A DNA stretch of 5,795 bases from positions 1-5,795 of the forward strand of contig JAJRYU010000121.1 in assembly GCA_024275615.1 (NCBI GenBank), written 5' to 3'. The translations under genes and the position numbers were made by a program. Position 1 is the stretch's first letter. Each line of letters starts with the position of its first letter. This DNA comes from Planctomycetota bacterium. Its GTDB lineage: Bacteria; Planctomycetota; GCA-002687715; DRQF01. The notes below the pieces were generated by a model. It was not told the DNA's origin and made no database searches. It saw only the letters and a list, made by a program, of their open reading frames with translations. Of this stretch, positions 1 through 5,636 are shown piece by piece.

Positions 1-606
1 CTCAAAGAGGGCAAGTCAGAGGGGCGTGTTGACCTGAAGAATGTGACGGCCGCCAAGAATGTCGTGGCTGTTGGCGCCCTGGCGGGTCTGGAAGGTGAGG
101 TTACCATTTTGGATAGCGTGGCCTACATAGCCCGAGGCAAGGATGAGAAGACGATCATGGCTAGCCGTAGTGCTGAACCTATGGAATCGGCAACAGTACT
201 TGCCGCAAGTAGGGTTGATGCCTGGACGGAGATCATTCTCAGTGAAGAGGCAGCCCAGCAAGATCTTGAGACCTTGGTCGAATCCTTGGCAAAGAGTCGA
301 GGCTTGGACGGCGACAAGCCCTTCCCTTTCATCATCCATGGAGGATTTAGAGATGTCAGTTTGCATGTGATTCGAGGTTCTTGCCCGATGGTGCATCCTG
401 ATGGTCCAGCTCCCGCAAGGGCCGAATGGAGCACAGTGAAAGGGACCATTGTTGGTTTCTTTGCTCGCAATTCCGCTGGCGTTTTGACTCACCACTCTTC
501 TGTCACCCACGCCCACATCATTTTGGAGGGGGCCCAATTCACGTCAGGACACCTGGATTCAATCCAGCTCCAAGCTGGCGACATCCTCAAGCTCCCTGTT
601 CGATAG
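1..606 (+). CDS. acetolactate decarboxylase-like protein, 3' part (5' end outside window)
   Basis: The frame is open from base 1 to the TAG at 604-606, giving 201 visible residues. A GTG at 43 could act as a start, but the 14 residues before it read as ordinary coding sequence, no ribosome binding site precedes it, and full-length family members run to roughly 240-260 residues, so the gene probably begins outside the window. Alpha-acetolactate decarboxylase is a zinc enzyme that converts acetolactate to acetoin. Counting from the GTG, the matching blocks are GALAGLEGEVTILD (11-24, the early Glu-containing strand), FPFIIHGGF (94-102), GTIVGFF (134-140), and a C-terminal HAH (156-158) with GHLDS (169-173). 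These parallel the family's G-T-L-V-G-F, H-x-H and G-G-H-V zinc-ligand pattern. Oddities: the third His lies one residue further away than I recall for the family, and the Arg-containing TRTV block looks replaced by SLHVI. Function may therefore differ. It could instead be an uncharacterised relative with the same fold. It converges with the beta-helix gene. Confidence 0.6.
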   Translation, partial: LKEGKSEGRVDLKNVTAAKNVVAVGALAGLEGEVTILDSVAYIARGKDEKTIMASRSAEPMESATVLAASRVDAWTEIILSEEAAQQDLETLVESLAKSRGLDGDKPFPFIIHGGFRDVSLHVIRGSCPMVHPDGPAPARAEWSTVKGTIVGFFARNSAGVLTHHSSVTHAHIILEGAQFTSGHLDSIQLQAGDILKLPVR

Positions 607-611
607 AAACA

Positions 612-698
612 GGCGAGGTGTTCTTGATCACAAGGCAATTCTTCCAAAAGAGGGAAAGAGGCTAAGGCTTGGCAAGCGTAGAGTGCTTCTGCCGGACC
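612..698 (-). pseudogene. orphan fragment of an asparagine synthase (asnB) gene
   Basis: This stretch is a diverged copy of part of the intact asnB gene in the same window, matching 3509-3595 in the same orientation. Bases 616-697 align without gaps to 3513-3594 with 75 of 82 identical, including an unbroken identical run of 34 bases (656-689). Read on the minus strand in the asnB frame it gives 29 residues, of which 24 match AsnB residues 409-437, including the run AEALYACQALAS. The differences comprise five amino-acid changes and about four silent ones. Homology stops sharply at both sides and no other asnB motif is nearby, so this cannot encode an enzyme. It lies between the stop codons of two convergent genes, two codons after the beta-helix stop and in the same frame. 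I infer a remnant of a second asnB copy or a small gene-fragment duplication. A short dispersed repeat is less likely, because in asnB the stretch fits the normal synthetase domain. Confidence 0.7.
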
Positions 699-704
699 GT
701 ATTC

Positions 705-2561
705 CTACTTCATTTCCCAGACGATCCCGTTCGTCACCTTGTAGGTTCCAGGAGTCTCCTCGACTACGCCTTGGAATGTAATCTTCAACGGAAAGAAAAT
801 TGCTGGCCCGGGGCCGGACGACCAAGGAGCTGGGCCCCAAGGGTAAATCGGCGTGCAGGTGCCCAGAGGAATTGAAGCTGCGAACACGAAAGTAACGGGC
901 TCCAAAGCTGGTATCACGGGACACGGGATGAATCCTATATCACCGATGTTGAAAGGCAGTGCAAACGAGTCGAATACCGATGGTTCGCCCCAGATTCCAA
1001 ATATCGCAAAGTTGGCCGCCAAGCCATTGGTCGGCGGCTGATCTAACGACATCATTGATGACGTACCAATGGACACATTCACTCTGTGCGCAGCGTCACC
1101 GGGAGTGCCATTGATTCTCAAAACGTTGTAGGGGCCGCCCATCCCAAGGCCAATGTTCCCATCAAAAACTGAGCCCAATCCGATGTGCGTGGATTCAATA
1201 GCCCCCATGTCGGTGTTCGCGAAGACGACTCGAGGATTGCCGAGCATGTCTGACGCACCGATATTGGGTGAGTTTTGGTCACCAGCGTCAATACACGGCG
1301 ACAATGGATCCAGGCGATAGTCTGCCGCAAGGGGATCTACAAACATGGGATCTACTGAAATGTTACCGGTGCCAACTAGAGCCTCTTGGCTGATGCCATA
1401 GCAGGTATTGTCGACAGTAAGCACCGTCTGATAATTCGGTGGAAATGGTGGCGGCGGCTGCAAGACACCAGGTGGAATAGGAAAACGAATCGTGTCTACT
1501 GGCGTGTTGTTGCGAACAATGGAGTTGCGAACTTCTACAATTACCGGCACCGATGTGAATCCGTTAATTACGACGATTCCACCGCCTGTCAAAGTTGGGC
1601 CGCCAAAGAAATGACTCAAGTTGCTTACCAATTGGTTGTTTTCGATCGTGCAACCTTCGACCAGCGTGTCACCGGCAAGATATAGGGCTGCGGACGCGGT
1701 GCCACCCAAATGAGAATGGATGATACAATTTTGAATCAAGCCAGGCGCCGCCGATTGGCCGCCGCGAATCCCGCCAAGAGTGTTGTTGTGGATAATTGAG
1801 TCCTTAATGGTCGGCGAACCGGAACTCACGTAGCCATAATTAGAATTTCCGCCGATATCGCAGCCTTCGACGATCGCGCTCGCCGCAATCGCCGTAATTG
1901 AGCCAACGACTTCTTGGGGATTGTCACAGATATTTCCACTCATCTCGCATCTCCTGACGACAAGAGAAGAGTTCTGTTGAATATGAATGCCGGCCGTTTT
2001 TTGCATCGGCGGTTGGACTGTCCCTATGGTCGAGTTGGTCGAGACCAAACAGTCTTCGACGGTCAGTATCACAGAAGAGAATCCCCAAACTCCGGCTCCA
2101 GAAGAAGCGACGTTGTTGCGGATTTCACAGTTGCGCAGAGTGACCCACGCACCAGATCCGGGGAAGGAGGGATCACTTCCTAAGATTCGCACTCCGCCAC
2201 CTACCGAGAAAGGACTAGATGCCGGGCTGAGTTGGAGACTTGATCCTAGACCGTTTTGGATCGTGAACCCGTCGATGATCAATCCGGGCATGGGTGTTTG
2301 GGAGATTTCGATCACCGATGCCAGATTGCTGCCGTCGATGATCGTCTGGCCTTGGCCCGCGCCCTGCAAAGTAAGCGATTTTAGAGCGAGGGTGATATTC
2401 TCCGCATAGGTTCCCGGGGCAACGTTGATTGTGTCACCACTGGAGGCGACATTGATTGCTGCTTGAATCGTGGGAAAAGCGCCGGTGGGCACGCTCAAGA
2501 TTGTCTGTCCCCAGAGGGTCGGTGCGATGAAGAGGAATGTCGAAAGAATGATCGCTTTCAT
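705..2561 (-). CDS. secreted right-handed parallel beta-helix protein with choice-of-anchor Q-like motif
   Basis: Complete gene of 618 residues. The ATG at 2561 is preceded by AGGAA with a 6-nt gap. Residues 1-19 look like a Sec signal peptide (Met-Lys, hydrophobic core, LWGQ), so the product should leave the cytoplasm. Residues 23-60 hold the entry motif of pectin-lyase-fold proteins (FPTIQAAINVASSGDTI, then APGTYAENITL). Successive beta-helix rungs carry an N-C/S-x-I-x-x-N ladder: LRNCEIRNN (142-150), VEDCLVS (167-173), VRRCEMSGN (202-210), VEGCDIGGN (231-239), IKDSIIHNN (252-260), VEGCTIENN (301-309) and VRNSIVRNN (344-352). A proline-rich linker follows (about 361-377). YRLDPLSPCIDAGD (415-428) and GNPRVVFANTDMGAIE (441-456) match the closing motif of choice-of-anchor Q proteins. 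Residues 460-618 form a further Gly/Pro-rich domain that I cannot name. Such folds often bind or cut polysaccharide, but no catalytic residues are evident, so substrate and activity are unknown. Its last codons abut the orphan asnB fragment. Confidence 0.85.
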   Translation of the reverse strand: MKAIILSTFLFIAPTLWGQTILSVPTGAFPTIQAAINVASSGDTINVAPGTYAENITLALKSLTLQGAGQGQTIIDGSNLASVIEISQTPMPGLIIDGFTIQNGLGSSLQLSPASSPFSVGGGVRILGSDPSFPGSGAWVTLRNCEIRNNVASSGAGVWGFSSVILTVEDCLVSTNSTIGTVQPPMQKTAGIHIQQNSSLVVRRCEMSGNICDNPQEVVGSITAIAASAIVEGCDIGGNSNYGYVSSGSPTIKDSIIHNNTLGGIRGGQSAAPGLIQNCIIHSHLGGTASAALYLAGDTLVEGCTIENNQLVSNLSHFFGGPTLTGGGIVVINGFTSVPVIVEVRNSIVRNNTPVDTIRFPIPPGVLQPPPPFPPNYQTVLTVDNTCYGISQEALVGTGNISVDPMFVDPLAADYRLDPLSPCIDAGDQNSPNIGASDMLGNPRVVFANTDMGAIESTHIGLGSVFDGNIGLGMGGPYNVLRINGTPGDAAHRVNVSIGTSSMMSLDQPPTNGLAANFAIFGIWGEPSVFDSFALPFNIGDIGFIPCPVIPALEPVTFVFAASIPLGTCTPIYPWGPAPWSSGPGPAIFFPLKITFQGVVEETPGTYKVTNGIVWEMK

Positions 2562-2567
2562 GGTTAT

Positions 2568-2572
2568 TTCCT
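2568..2572 (-). promoter_or_regulatory. Shine-Dalgarno of the beta-helix gene, overlapping an upstream stop codon
   Basis: On the minus strand the sequence reads AAATAGGAAATAACCATG. AGGAA lies 6 nt before the ATG and supports the start at 2561. The preceding ORF ends in TAG (2573-2571), whose last two bases begin the AGGAA. This is the usual arrangement for termination-reinitiation coupling between adjacent genes. Confidence 0.6.
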
Positions 2573-2801
2573 ATTTTGTTCCAGTGAATACAATTGTCGA
2601 CATGACTCGTGTACCGATTTGGGAAATCACGGATACTGAAGCACGGTCGGTCGTGTCGCTGCAGAGCAACTGTGTCCGTGGATCAGAAGGGCCATAAGCA
2701 TCTTGCATGTCAAAGTGCACCCAGGTGGCAGTTGTGTCGATCCAGCCGGTAGCCATTGGCAGAAGGAGAGGCGTCAGAGACATGGGTGTACGAAGTTCCA
2801 A
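2571..2801 (-). pseudogene. unidentified ORF, probably the 3' remnant of a broken gene
   Basis: I do not recognise this product. A coding-like frame ends in TAG at 2571-2573 and is open back to an in-frame TAA at 2820-2822. The only early start is a TTG at 2801 with no clear ribosome binding site; it would give 76 residues. The last 60 or so residues look like real protein: WIDTTATWVHFDMQDAYGP, then a Ser/Thr/Asp-rich stretch, then ending RVMSTIVFTGTK. There is no signal peptide, transmembrane segment or known motif. Just upstream, the neighbouring minus-strand frame (ATG at 2844, TGA at 2710-2712, 44 residues) also looks coding-like, containing EGKIGTSYTHVSDASPS. This suggests a frameshift in one former gene. 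The close coupling to the beta-helix start implies the gene was once, or still is, part of that transcript. A genuine small TTG-started protein remains possible. Confidence 0.4.
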
Positions 2802-2980
2802 TCTTACCTTCTTGATGAATTATCGCGTCGCCAAGCGCCAACATTCAAACTGAACTTACCGGTCACCAATGTCAAGCGCGAATCAGCCATTTTCTTGCGC
2901 ACGACCTGGCGCCGCCAAATGAAATCCTCTTACCACAAGGATCGCATCTTCGACCGCGTGGGCTCTGGGTTGATGCGGGT
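2802..2980. other. spacer between asnB and the broken ORF, with short degenerate minus-strand frames
   Basis: This stretch holds no convincing gene. On the minus strand there is a 28-residue frame (ATG at 2890, TAA at 2804-2806) and the beginning of the 44-residue frame that starts at 2844 and runs to 2710. Both are in different frames from the remnant ORF at 2571-2801. No stem-loop followed by a T-run is visible after the asnB stop, so transcription from asnB may continue into the beta-helix gene. A TTGACA hexamer occurs on the minus strand at 2871-2876, but no acceptable -10 box follows at normal spacing. Confidence 0.4.
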
Positions 2981-4819
2981 TCAGATTCCGTAGTGTGAGA
3001 AGGTGAGTTCGAGCATGGTCAAGGCGTAGATTAATTCGGCGGCTAGGCCTCGGTGTTGCGTGGCATTCTTGAAGAGGATGTCGACGGCTCCAGGAATCAA
3101 GATGGATCGATTTTGGAAGGACGTGTCTTGAAGAACACTTTGGCAACTTTCGCGGAGTGTCCCGGATGACATCCATTGTTCCAACGGCAAGGCAAAACCT
3201 CTTTTGGGGGCGTTTAGAATGGCGGCGGGTATCTTGCTGCCAAGGTGCTGCTTGAGCATCGCCTTGCCGCGTCTTGGGAAGAGTGGATCACCCGCCATCA
3301 TGGTGTTTTGCCACGACGACAGGTCACGATCCAAAAACGGGGAGCGCAACTCAAGGCTGTGAGACATCGAAGCCCGATCCGTTTTGACCATGAGATCTCT
3401 TGGCATATTGGTCTCCCGGTCCGCGATGAGCAGTTGTTGACGCAAACTGAGGGATGGGTGACGCGCTTGGATAGTGGCCAAGGTCCTAATCTCGTTCTTG
3501 CGAATGAGGGCAAGGTTTTCTTGATCGCAAAGCAATGCTTCCAAAAGAGGGGAAGAGGCTAAGGCTTGGCAAGCGTAGAGTGCTTCAGCTGGACTCTTTG
3601 CCTGTCCACAAGCCCGAAGTTTTTCTCGTCTGCGCCCAGAGGCAAAAAAAGCAGCGACTGCAAAACCCAACCGAAGCCGTTTGGAGTTTGTCAGAGCCGC
3701 AGACCAATGGCGATCGTAGCCACCCAGAAGTTCATCTCCACCGTCGCCAGTGAGGGCAACTTTGCCTTTTTCTGCGACGGTCTTGGCAAGCTGAAACAAA
3801 GCCCAAGCAGAAGAGTCGGCTAAGGGCTCGCCAATACCGGCGGCCAGGACTTGGAGGTCCTCCAAGGCGGGTGCACGCAGTTCGGTGGTTTTCAGCGTGA
3901 TGCCCAGAGTTTGGGCAACGAGACGGGCACGAGGCCTCTCATCGGCAGAAGATTCGGCGAAACCCAGGCAAAATGCTGTAACTTCTTCGTCGCTCTGGCG
4001 GCTCATGGACTCGGCAATAGCGGTGCTATCCAAACCTCCCGAAAGAAGAACCATGGGGCTGCCCAAAGATGAAAGACGTTTTTTGACCGCTTGGTCCAGC
4101 AGCGAAGAAAAACTCCCTTCACTGGGGGTTTCAACGTGTTGGCATCGGCTCGATCCGAGAGTCACTTGTCCTTCCCTGTGAATCTCAAAAACACCCGGGG
4201 GGATTGCCCTGATCCCTTGGATCAATGTGAGCGGTGCCAGGGCCGCTTGTCCCAGCAAGTAGCTTGCGAGCCCTTGAGGATCGATGGCCACCTTATCCAT
4301 GCAAGGCAATAGGGATTCGATGGTTGAACCAAAAATGAGGCCAAAGGATGATTCATGGACGAATAAGGGCTTTTGCCCCATGGGATCCCGCGCTAGCAGC
4401 AAGGAGTCGTCGTCTCGGTCGTGGAGGGCGAAGGCGAACATGCCATCCAAAAGCTGTGGCAGTTGTTGCCAATTTGATGTGGCCAGAGCCAAGATAGCCC
4501 TGGCATCGCTTCCCCCTCGGGGAGTATGGGGATGATGAGGAACTAATCTGAGCAATTCTTTGTAATTGTAGATCTCTCCGTTTACCGCCAGCGTATATTG
4601 ACCGTCTGTTGTTTGGAGTGGTTGTTTGCCCGAATTGGACAAATCGACGATGGCCAAACGCCGATGGATAAGGGAAAGTCTGCCATTGCGAACGAATCCT
4701 TCGTCATCGGGCCCACGTGTGGCCAAACGAGTCGCCCCCAACCTGAGGCGGTCTTCAATGAGGAGCCGTGTTGGCTCATCGATCTGAGGATTGAAAAGGA
4801 TGCCGCAAAAACCACACAT
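2981..4819 (-). CDS. asnB: asparagine synthase (glutamine-hydrolysing), AsnB-type
   Basis: Complete, 612 residues, close to the usual 600-650 for the bacterial single-chain form. Family members convert aspartate, glutamine and ATP to asparagine, glutamate, AMP and pyrophosphate in the cytoplasm; relatives amidate other carboxylates during cell-wall or exopolysaccharide synthesis. I chose ATG 4819 over the GTG at 4840 because Cys2 (MCGFCGI) must become N-terminal as the glutaminase nucleophile, and GGAA lies 8 nt before it. Glutaminase domain: RGPDDEG (35-41), HRRLAIVDLS (52-61), NGEIYNY (80-86), GGSDARAIL (102-110), LDGMFAF (124-130) and ARDPMGQKPLF (143-153). Synthetase domain: the ATP-pyrophosphatase loop SGGLDS (260-265), TGDGGDELLGGYDRH (357-371), the MVKTDRASMSHSLELRSPFLD block (477-497) and KRGFALPLEQW (539-549). 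All core motifs are present, so it should be active. SDARAIL where SDTEVIL is usual is a mild deviation. Residues 409-437 recur as the orphan fragment at 612-698. The substrate could differ from aspartate. Confidence 0.92.
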   Translation of the reverse strand: MCGFCGILFNPQIDEPTRLLIEDRLRLGATRLATRGPDDEGFVRNGRLSLIHRRLAIVDLSNSGKQPLQTTDGQYTLAVNGEIYNYKELLRLVPHHPHTPRGGSDARAILALATSNWQQLPQLLDGMFAFALHDRDDDSLLLARDPMGQKPLFVHESSFGLIFGSTIESLLPCMDKVAIDPQGLASYLLGQAALAPLTLIQGIRAIPPGVFEIHREGQVTLGSSRCQHVETPSEGSFSSLLDQAVKKRLSSLGSPMVLLSGGLDSTAIAESMSRQSDEEVTAFCLGFAESSADERPRARLVAQTLGITLKTTELRAPALEDLQVLAAGIGEPLADSSAWALFQLAKTVAEKGKVALTGDGGDELLGGYDRHWSAALTNSKRLRLGFAVAAFFASGRRREKLRACGQAKSPAEALYACQALASSPLLEALLCDQENLALIRKNEIRTLATIQARHPSLSLRQQLLIADRETNMPRDLMVKTDRASMSHSLELRSPFLDRDLSSWQNTMMAGDPLFPRRGKAMLKQHLGSKIPAAILNAPKRGFALPLEQWMSSGTLRESCQSVLQDTSFQNRSILIPGAVDILFKNATQHRGLAAELIYALTMLELTFSHYGI

Positions 4820-4827
4820 GGACTTGT

Positions 4828-4831
4828 TTCC
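4828..4831 (-). promoter_or_regulatory. Shine-Dalgarno deciding the asnB start
   Basis: GGAA on the minus strand, 8 nt upstream of the ATG at 4819. It lies inside the alternative GTG-started reading (GTG at 4840) and supports the shorter protein whose second residue is the catalytic Cys. Confidence 0.55.
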
Positions 4832-4843
4832 GGAACTCACAAC

Positions 4844-4849
4844 AGAGGA
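4844..4849 (+). promoter_or_regulatory. Shine-Dalgarno of the small BamE-like gene
   Basis: AGAGGA on the plus strand, 4 nt before the ATG at 4854. The gap is short but usable, and it favours this start over the in-frame TTG at 4791, which would overlap the asnB N-terminus and add an unlikely polar leader before the membrane segment. Confidence 0.55.
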
Positions 4850-4853
4850 TCAA

Positions 4854-5150
4854 ATGACTGTTACTACAACTCCCCTTAGGGTCTCACATCTGCGTCTATT
4901 CGTTGTCGCCGCGATTTTTTTCCTCGCTGGCATGATGGCGGCATCTTCCTGGCAAGACGCCCGGGGAGCTCGCGCTAGCGTTGCACCCGTGGCTTTGGGC
5001 AGCTCCGCTGGCGAAGCTCGCAAGGCTCTTGGCGACCCGATCAAGATCTCCTACGATTCCAGTTATCAAACTTGGTTCTACAAGGCTCAGGACGGCAGCG
5101 TGGCCAAGAAACTGATTATCAACCAAGGGCTCGTCGTCCGTGTGTTCTAA
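4854..5150 (+). CDS. small membrane-anchored protein with BamE/SmpA-like domain
   Basis: 98 residues from ATG 4854 to the TAA at 5148-5150. Residues 13-31 form one hydrophobic segment (LRLFVVAAIFFLAGMMAAS), an N-terminal anchor or uncleaved signal. There is no lipobox cysteine, so it is not a typical lipoprotein. After an Ala/Arg-rich linker, residues 47-98 fit the small BamE/SmpA-OmlA-like pattern: a G-x-S-x-x-E-x-x-x-x-L-G-x-P motif (LGSSAGEARKALGDP, 48-62), an aromatic W-x-Y strand (WFYK, 74-77) and a hydrophobic-N-x-G-hydrophobic strand (LIINQGLVVRVF, 87-98). BamE itself is an outer-membrane assembly lipoprotein, but many proteins share this fold with other or unknown roles, so I assign the fold only, facing the periplasm. 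Its start is 34 bp from the divergent asnB start, and its stop is 4 bp from the thioesterase stop. A generic hypothetical protein is the alternative. Confidence 0.7.
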   Translation: MTVTTTPLRVSHLRLFVVAAIFFLAGMMAASSWQDARGARASVAPVALGSSAGEARKALGDPIKISYDSSYQTWFYKAQDGSVAKKLIINQGLVVRVF

Positions 5151-5154
5151 GGCC

Positions 5155-5547
5155 TCAGCCCTCTGGGACAATGGGTACCGGCCTTCTCTTATGGTCGACG
5201 TTGACATAGGTGACCTCGGCCTCTGTGACCCACACACATTGTCTGGGTTGTTCGAATCGTTCGGCCCAGACATCGACCTTGACTGTGATTGATGTGCGCC
5301 CGATCTTAGTGGTCTCACAGAACAAGCTGACGATGTCACCGACGAACACCGGGTGCTTGAAGACAACAGCGTCCATAGAAATCGTCACACAGCGATCCAA
5401 GAGCTCGGAACGGCAGTGGGCTGCTCCAGCAAGGTCAATGTGAGATAGAAGTAACCCACCGAAGATGGTGTTATGGACATTTGTGTCCCTGGGCATCATC
5501 GCCACCTTGAGTGCGGGTTCTCTTCTCGGTTGCGGCTTGTCGGCCAT
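5155..5547 (-). CDS. acyl-CoA thioesterase, YciA-type hotdog fold
   Basis: Complete, 130 residues, matching the family's usual 130-160. It is expected to hydrolyse acyl-CoA to free acid and CoA in the cytoplasm. The start is ATG 5547, which has AGGAG 7 nt upstream; the GTG at 5562 would place that site inside the coding region. Motifs in order: MPRDTNVHNTIFGG (18-31) and LLSHIDLAGAA (33-43), matching the family's P-x-D-x-N-x-x-x-x-I-F-G-G and M-D-x-A-G pattern with Asp38 as the likely catalytic acid; VVFKHPVFVGDIVSLF (61-76), the F-x-x-P-V-x-V-G-D strand; and GRTSITVKVDVWAER (83-97) followed by TEAEVTYVNVD (108-118). This order is characteristic of the YciA/BFIT/acot single-hotdog group. Substrate chain length cannot be read from sequence. 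A role in lipid or CoA-pool balance is likely but not shown by the neighbours. Confidence 0.9.
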   Translation of the reverse strand: MADKPQPRREPALKVAMMPRDTNVHNTIFGGLLLSHIDLAGAAHCRSELLDRCVTISMDAVVFKHPVFVGDIVSLFCETTKIGRTSITVKVDVWAERFEQPRQCVWVTEAEVTYVNVDHKRRPVPIVPEG

Positions 5548-5554
5548 TTCATCT

Positions 5555-5559
5555 CTCCT
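5555..5559 (-). promoter_or_regulatory. Shine-Dalgarno deciding the thioesterase start
   Basis: A full AGGAG on the minus strand with a 7-nt gap to ATG 5547. It is the strongest ribosome binding site in the window and rules against the upstream in-frame GTG at 5562. Confidence 0.7.
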
Positions 5560-5636
5560 CACTACTGTGTCATGTCAATTTGCAGGAGTTTGCCAAAATA
5601 TAGGGCCGCCTGCTCTGAAATGACGTCCAATGTGTT

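Noticed and set aside
16..537. 173-codon open frame on the minus strand opposite the acetolactate-decarboxylase-like gene
   Set aside because: The plus-strand frame shows family motifs. The reverse frame has no recognisable domain and an atypical composition, so it is an antisense shadow.
2255..2345. Short repeated CCGTCGATGATC strings
   Set aside because: They encode repeated I-I-D-G turns of the beta-helix rungs and need no separate explanation.
2703..2993. 96-codon plus-strand frame across the spacer before asnB
   Set aside because: It is rich in Arg, His and Ser, has no motif, and runs opposite both the asnB end and the coding-like remnant ORF, so it is most likely chance.
5574..5602. 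TTGACA (5574-5579) and TATATT (5597-5602), both on the minus strand, upstream of the thioesterase
   Set aside because: They are in the wrong order for a promoter: the -10-like box is upstream of the -35-like box. Neither has a partner at normal spacing.
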